Origin: Durusdinium trenchii
Lineage: Eukaryota; Sar; Dinophyceae; Suessiales; Symbiodiniaceae
Assembly (NCBI GenBank): GCA_963970005.1
Contig: CAXAMN010003669.1
Coordinates: 329,227-393,226, forward strand
Length of the DNA stretch: 64,000 nt
Reading direction: 5' to 3'
The position numbers were made by a program, and so were the translations under genes. How positions within the stretch are numbered: position 1 is the first letter of the stretch; the number at the start of each line of letters is the position of its first letter. This document shows positions 61,667 through 64,000 of this stretch, one piece after another. The notes beneath the pieces were generated by a model that saw nothing but the letters and a program-made list of their open reading frames with translations, searched no databases and had not been told where the DNA came from.

Positions 61667-62066
61667 NNNNNNNNNNNNNNNNNNNNNNNNNNNNNNNNNN
61701 NNNNNNNNNNNNNNNNNNNNNNNNNNNNNNNNNNNNNNNNNNNNNNNNNNNNNNNNNNNNNNNNNNNNNNNNNNNNNNNNNNNNNNNNNNNNNNNNNNNN
61801 NNNNNNNNNNNNNNNNNNNNNNNNNNNNNNNNNNNNNNNNNNNNNNNNNNNNNNNNNNNNNNNNNNNNNNNNNNNNNNNNNNNNNNNNNNNNNNNNNNNN
61901 NNNNNNNNNNNNNNNNNNNNNNNNNNNNNNNNNNNNNNNNNNNNNNNNNNNNNNNNNNNNNNNNNNNNNNNNNNNNNNNNNNNNNNNNNNNNNNNNNNNN
62001 NNNNNNNNNNNNNNNNNNNNNNNNNNNNNNNNNNNNNNNNNNNNNNNNNNNNNNNNNNNNNNNNNN
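61667..62066. other. Assembly gap (400 N)
   Basis: Exactly 400 unknown bases, preceded by ACTTGAGGCCAA and a G run (at least 8). The apparent open frames across it are artefacts. Confidence 1.
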
Positions 62067-62122
62067 CTAGTAAGGCACTTGTTACTAGAAGCGATGCACT
62101 TGTTCCTAGTAGCGAACATTAG
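62067..62122. repeat. CTAGTAG/AACAAG dispersed repeat, copy 6
   Basis: CTAGTAAGGCACTTGTTACT, then GCACTTGTTCCTAGTAGCG: the inverse orientation of copy 1, starting at the gap edge. Confidence 0.75.
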
Positions 62123-62300
62123 ATGTGAAATTATGTGATATACACACCAGTTCGAACATGTTCCAACAAGATTCCCGAAGTCATGAGCTTTATGGCTTGG
62201 CTACCTGGCTACCATGATCCGTTCCGAATCTGTCCAAATCTTTCCACCAAAAGACATGTGGGCTTGTCCCGAAACCCTCGAGTCCGTCGAAAGACCTCAC

Positions 62301-64000
62301 CTTCCAGCGTCATGGCCACGAAGTCGTCTCTGGAGGCCGCAATCTGCTGGACATCCCTCAGAGACGACCGCGCTGCCATGCGAGAGCCCCCGGATGGCTC
62401 ACTGGCTCTCTCTCTCTCCCGATCCCGCTCCCTCCGTGTCTGCGTGTCTGCAAGTGCTGGTGTGGCTGTGGGAAGTTTCCCTGTGCTTTCGATCGTGTCG
62501 TTGCCAAGTTCCAAATATCAAATTACCGTGTAGTTTGGGTAAGGCTTTGGGAGGTTCAAGCTGGACTGTGGCCCAGCATCCCAAACAAGTATGGCACACA
62601 ACAACAGGACCTGACATCATGATGAGCAAATTGCTAGGACGTGATCTAGATGATGCTAGAGAAACCTGAGGCACCAGTCTCGGTCGGTTTTTCCTAGCGG
62701 AGGCTGGTTGATGTTCGTGGCTCCATGTCATCCTCCCATGTCTTAGCTGCTTTGCTCTGAAATCCTGAGGATTTGTCCTTTTCCACCGGCAACTAAACCT
62801 AGGATTCTCTCTAGCCGCGAGCACCCGGTATATCCAGTATCATGTTTTTATCAAAGCACCACCAAGTCTCTTCAGCTGATCTTGCACCTTGGCGCTATCA
62901 CCACCTCCATAGCGACTGCCCCAGGTCACCACTGAGCCATCCTGTTGCCGTGGATGGCGCACCAACATCTGTGTATATAGATGTTCGGATCATCAGTTCC
63001 ACTGCGCAGTACGAAGCCAAGACTCTGTTTGACTCAGAGTGGTGCAAGATGGTGGGTCCGCAAGTTACAGCCCACCACTTGAGAACGTCAGCCCCAAAAG
63101 ATCCCCAAAGCAGTAAACTGGACCCATCCTGAAACCGAGGTGCCCTTCAATCTCTGACGAAAATGCATCCAACACCCCGGAAGAGAAATCTCCTTTCGCA
63201 GCGCTGCGAAGGCGCTCAAGGTCGACTGGATCTGCTGGACCTCCACCAAGCGCTCCTGGAACGGGCAAGAGGCATACACCTGTCATCCAAACAAACAAAC
63301 ATACCGATCCAAAGCTAGTGCTGTCTCGAAATACCGAGCCGCTCCTGGAGGTTGCTGCTGTCGCCACCGTGCTCGGGGTCACCCCAGGTAACCACTGAGC
63401 CATCCTGAGGAAGTTAGGTCTAGAGATGCCCCATTTGAGCTTTCAAAAGGCTTTCCTTTCGCCTTGGGTCTTGAAGGGAGGTCTCAAAACGGAGAAGGAA
63501 GTAAATGTCCAGGTCCAGGTTCTTTCTGGCAAGTCCTCTTTTTGAGACACAGCATAACCGAACATCATAAGACTCAACAAAACATGCCTCGAAATAGTTG
63601 GAAGACTCAAGACTGGACTGGACTTCCCGCTTTCTATACCAGGTGGTGTCATGTTGGTTTACTTTGCTGGAGGATCCTGCTTTTGCAGACTGGAGGACTC
63701 TGCCATGCAAAGTTGTAGAGTTCTTGACTCATCATGATCCTATATAAAATACTATATATATATATACACAATTCCAGGACATCTGCACTCCCTGGAACAA
63801 TCGAAGGTGAGGTTCACACCGAGTCATGGTCTTCGGATTTCACACATGGTCATCCGAGTCATCAGGGCCATGCCATGGCCATGCCATCCACGGCCCGGCC
63901 GGGTCGAGTCGGGCTGCGGTGCGCACCGCGGCGAAGGCGGCGACAGTGGACTGGATCTGGTGCACGTCATAGAGCCTTGGGATGGCGAAAAAACGTCCAA
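62301..64000 (-). CDS. RCC1-like repeat protein exons (HERC-like), partial
   Basis: Repeats of the type DGSVVTWG...GGDS..VQ.QL + VQQIQ.T..AFAA, as in RCC1/HERC beta-propellers, which often act in chromatin or ubiquitin-ligase proteins. Minus-strand pieces in transcript order: near 63,930-63,975 (VHQIQSTVAAFAAVR); 63335-63404 (DGSVVTWGDPEHGGDSSNLQ, acceptor CTCAG|GATGGC); about 63,180-63,255 (QERLVEVQQIQSTLSAFAAL); 62863-62941 (DGSVVTWGSRYGGGDSAKVQ, acceptor CAACAG|GATGGC); 62301-62356 (DVQQIAASRDDFVAMTLE, donor GGAAG|GTGAGG). Both DGSVVTWG exons end in phase 1 with a G|GT donor. Some joins do not match in phase, so exons are missing or edges are wrong. The gene continues past the right edge. 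Confidence 0.7.
63735..63772. repeat. TA-rich repeat
   Basis: ATCCTATATAAAATACTATA followed by TATATATACACA, in an intron or spacer of the RCC1-like locus. Confidence 0.8.

Noticed and set aside
61543-62122. Open frames of 170-175 codons
   Set aside because: They consist of N bases across the assembly gap.

Overview
The window looks like nuclear DNA of a dinoflagellate, probably of the Symbiodiniaceae type. The reasons are: short exons (30-200 bp) separated by introns whose 5' ends are GC as often as GT, with AG acceptors usually followed by G; almost all recognisable coding on one strand (minus); Gly/Met/Cys-rich RNA-binding proteins, RCC1-like repeats and a GT32-type glycosyltransferase; and a Ty1/copia element whose LTR carries the last 12 nt of the dinoflagellate spliced leader. 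No bacterial operons, rRNA, tRNA or CRISPR array could be supported.

Layout. 1-2.1 kb: two tandem arrays (a CAAGGTTCCCACAACTTTG minisatellite, then a palindromic CGGGCCCCGAATCC array). 2.1-17 kb: mostly non-coding and repeat-rich, including a complex repeat in several degenerate copies at 7.85-9.4 kb, purine/pyrimidine tracts at 11.67-11.91 kb, and a few isolated exon-like pieces. 17.0-20.93 kb: a multi-exon GT32-type glycosyltransferase gene on the minus strand. 21-32.7 kb: sparse isolated exon candidates on the minus strand. 32.72-33.69 kb: a chain of four phase-consistent exons of an unknown Ala/Pro-rich protein. 33,864-51,287: a complete 17.4-kb Ty1/copia retrotransposon on the minus strand, with identical 160-bp LTRs and a perfect 5-bp target duplication (TAATA). 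52.0-61.0 kb: Met/Gly/Cys-rich and RRM RNA-binding protein exons on the minus strand. 61,667-62,066: a 400-bp assembly gap. 62.3-64 kb: exons of an RCC1-like repeat protein on the minus strand, running off the window.

The retrotransposon is the exciting object. Gag (848 aa), then protease-integrase (902 aa), then a lysine-rich linker, then one 3,690-codon frame that begins with copia reverse transcriptase and RNase H and continues for about 2,980 further residues. That extra part includes a methyltransferase-like domain, a canonical CCHC zinc knuckle, a zinc ribbon and an apparently complete Tpt1/KptA (RNA 2'-phosphotransferase) domain in which the four essential residues of the family can be placed. 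Gag and protease frames are joined by a +1 shift next to a UGA-C stop. The element is recent and largely intact, and it appears to sit between coding exons of host DNA.

The exon models were made by eye from codon continuity, splice signals and motif recognition. No search was run, so exon edges are best guesses unless phases are stated to agree.
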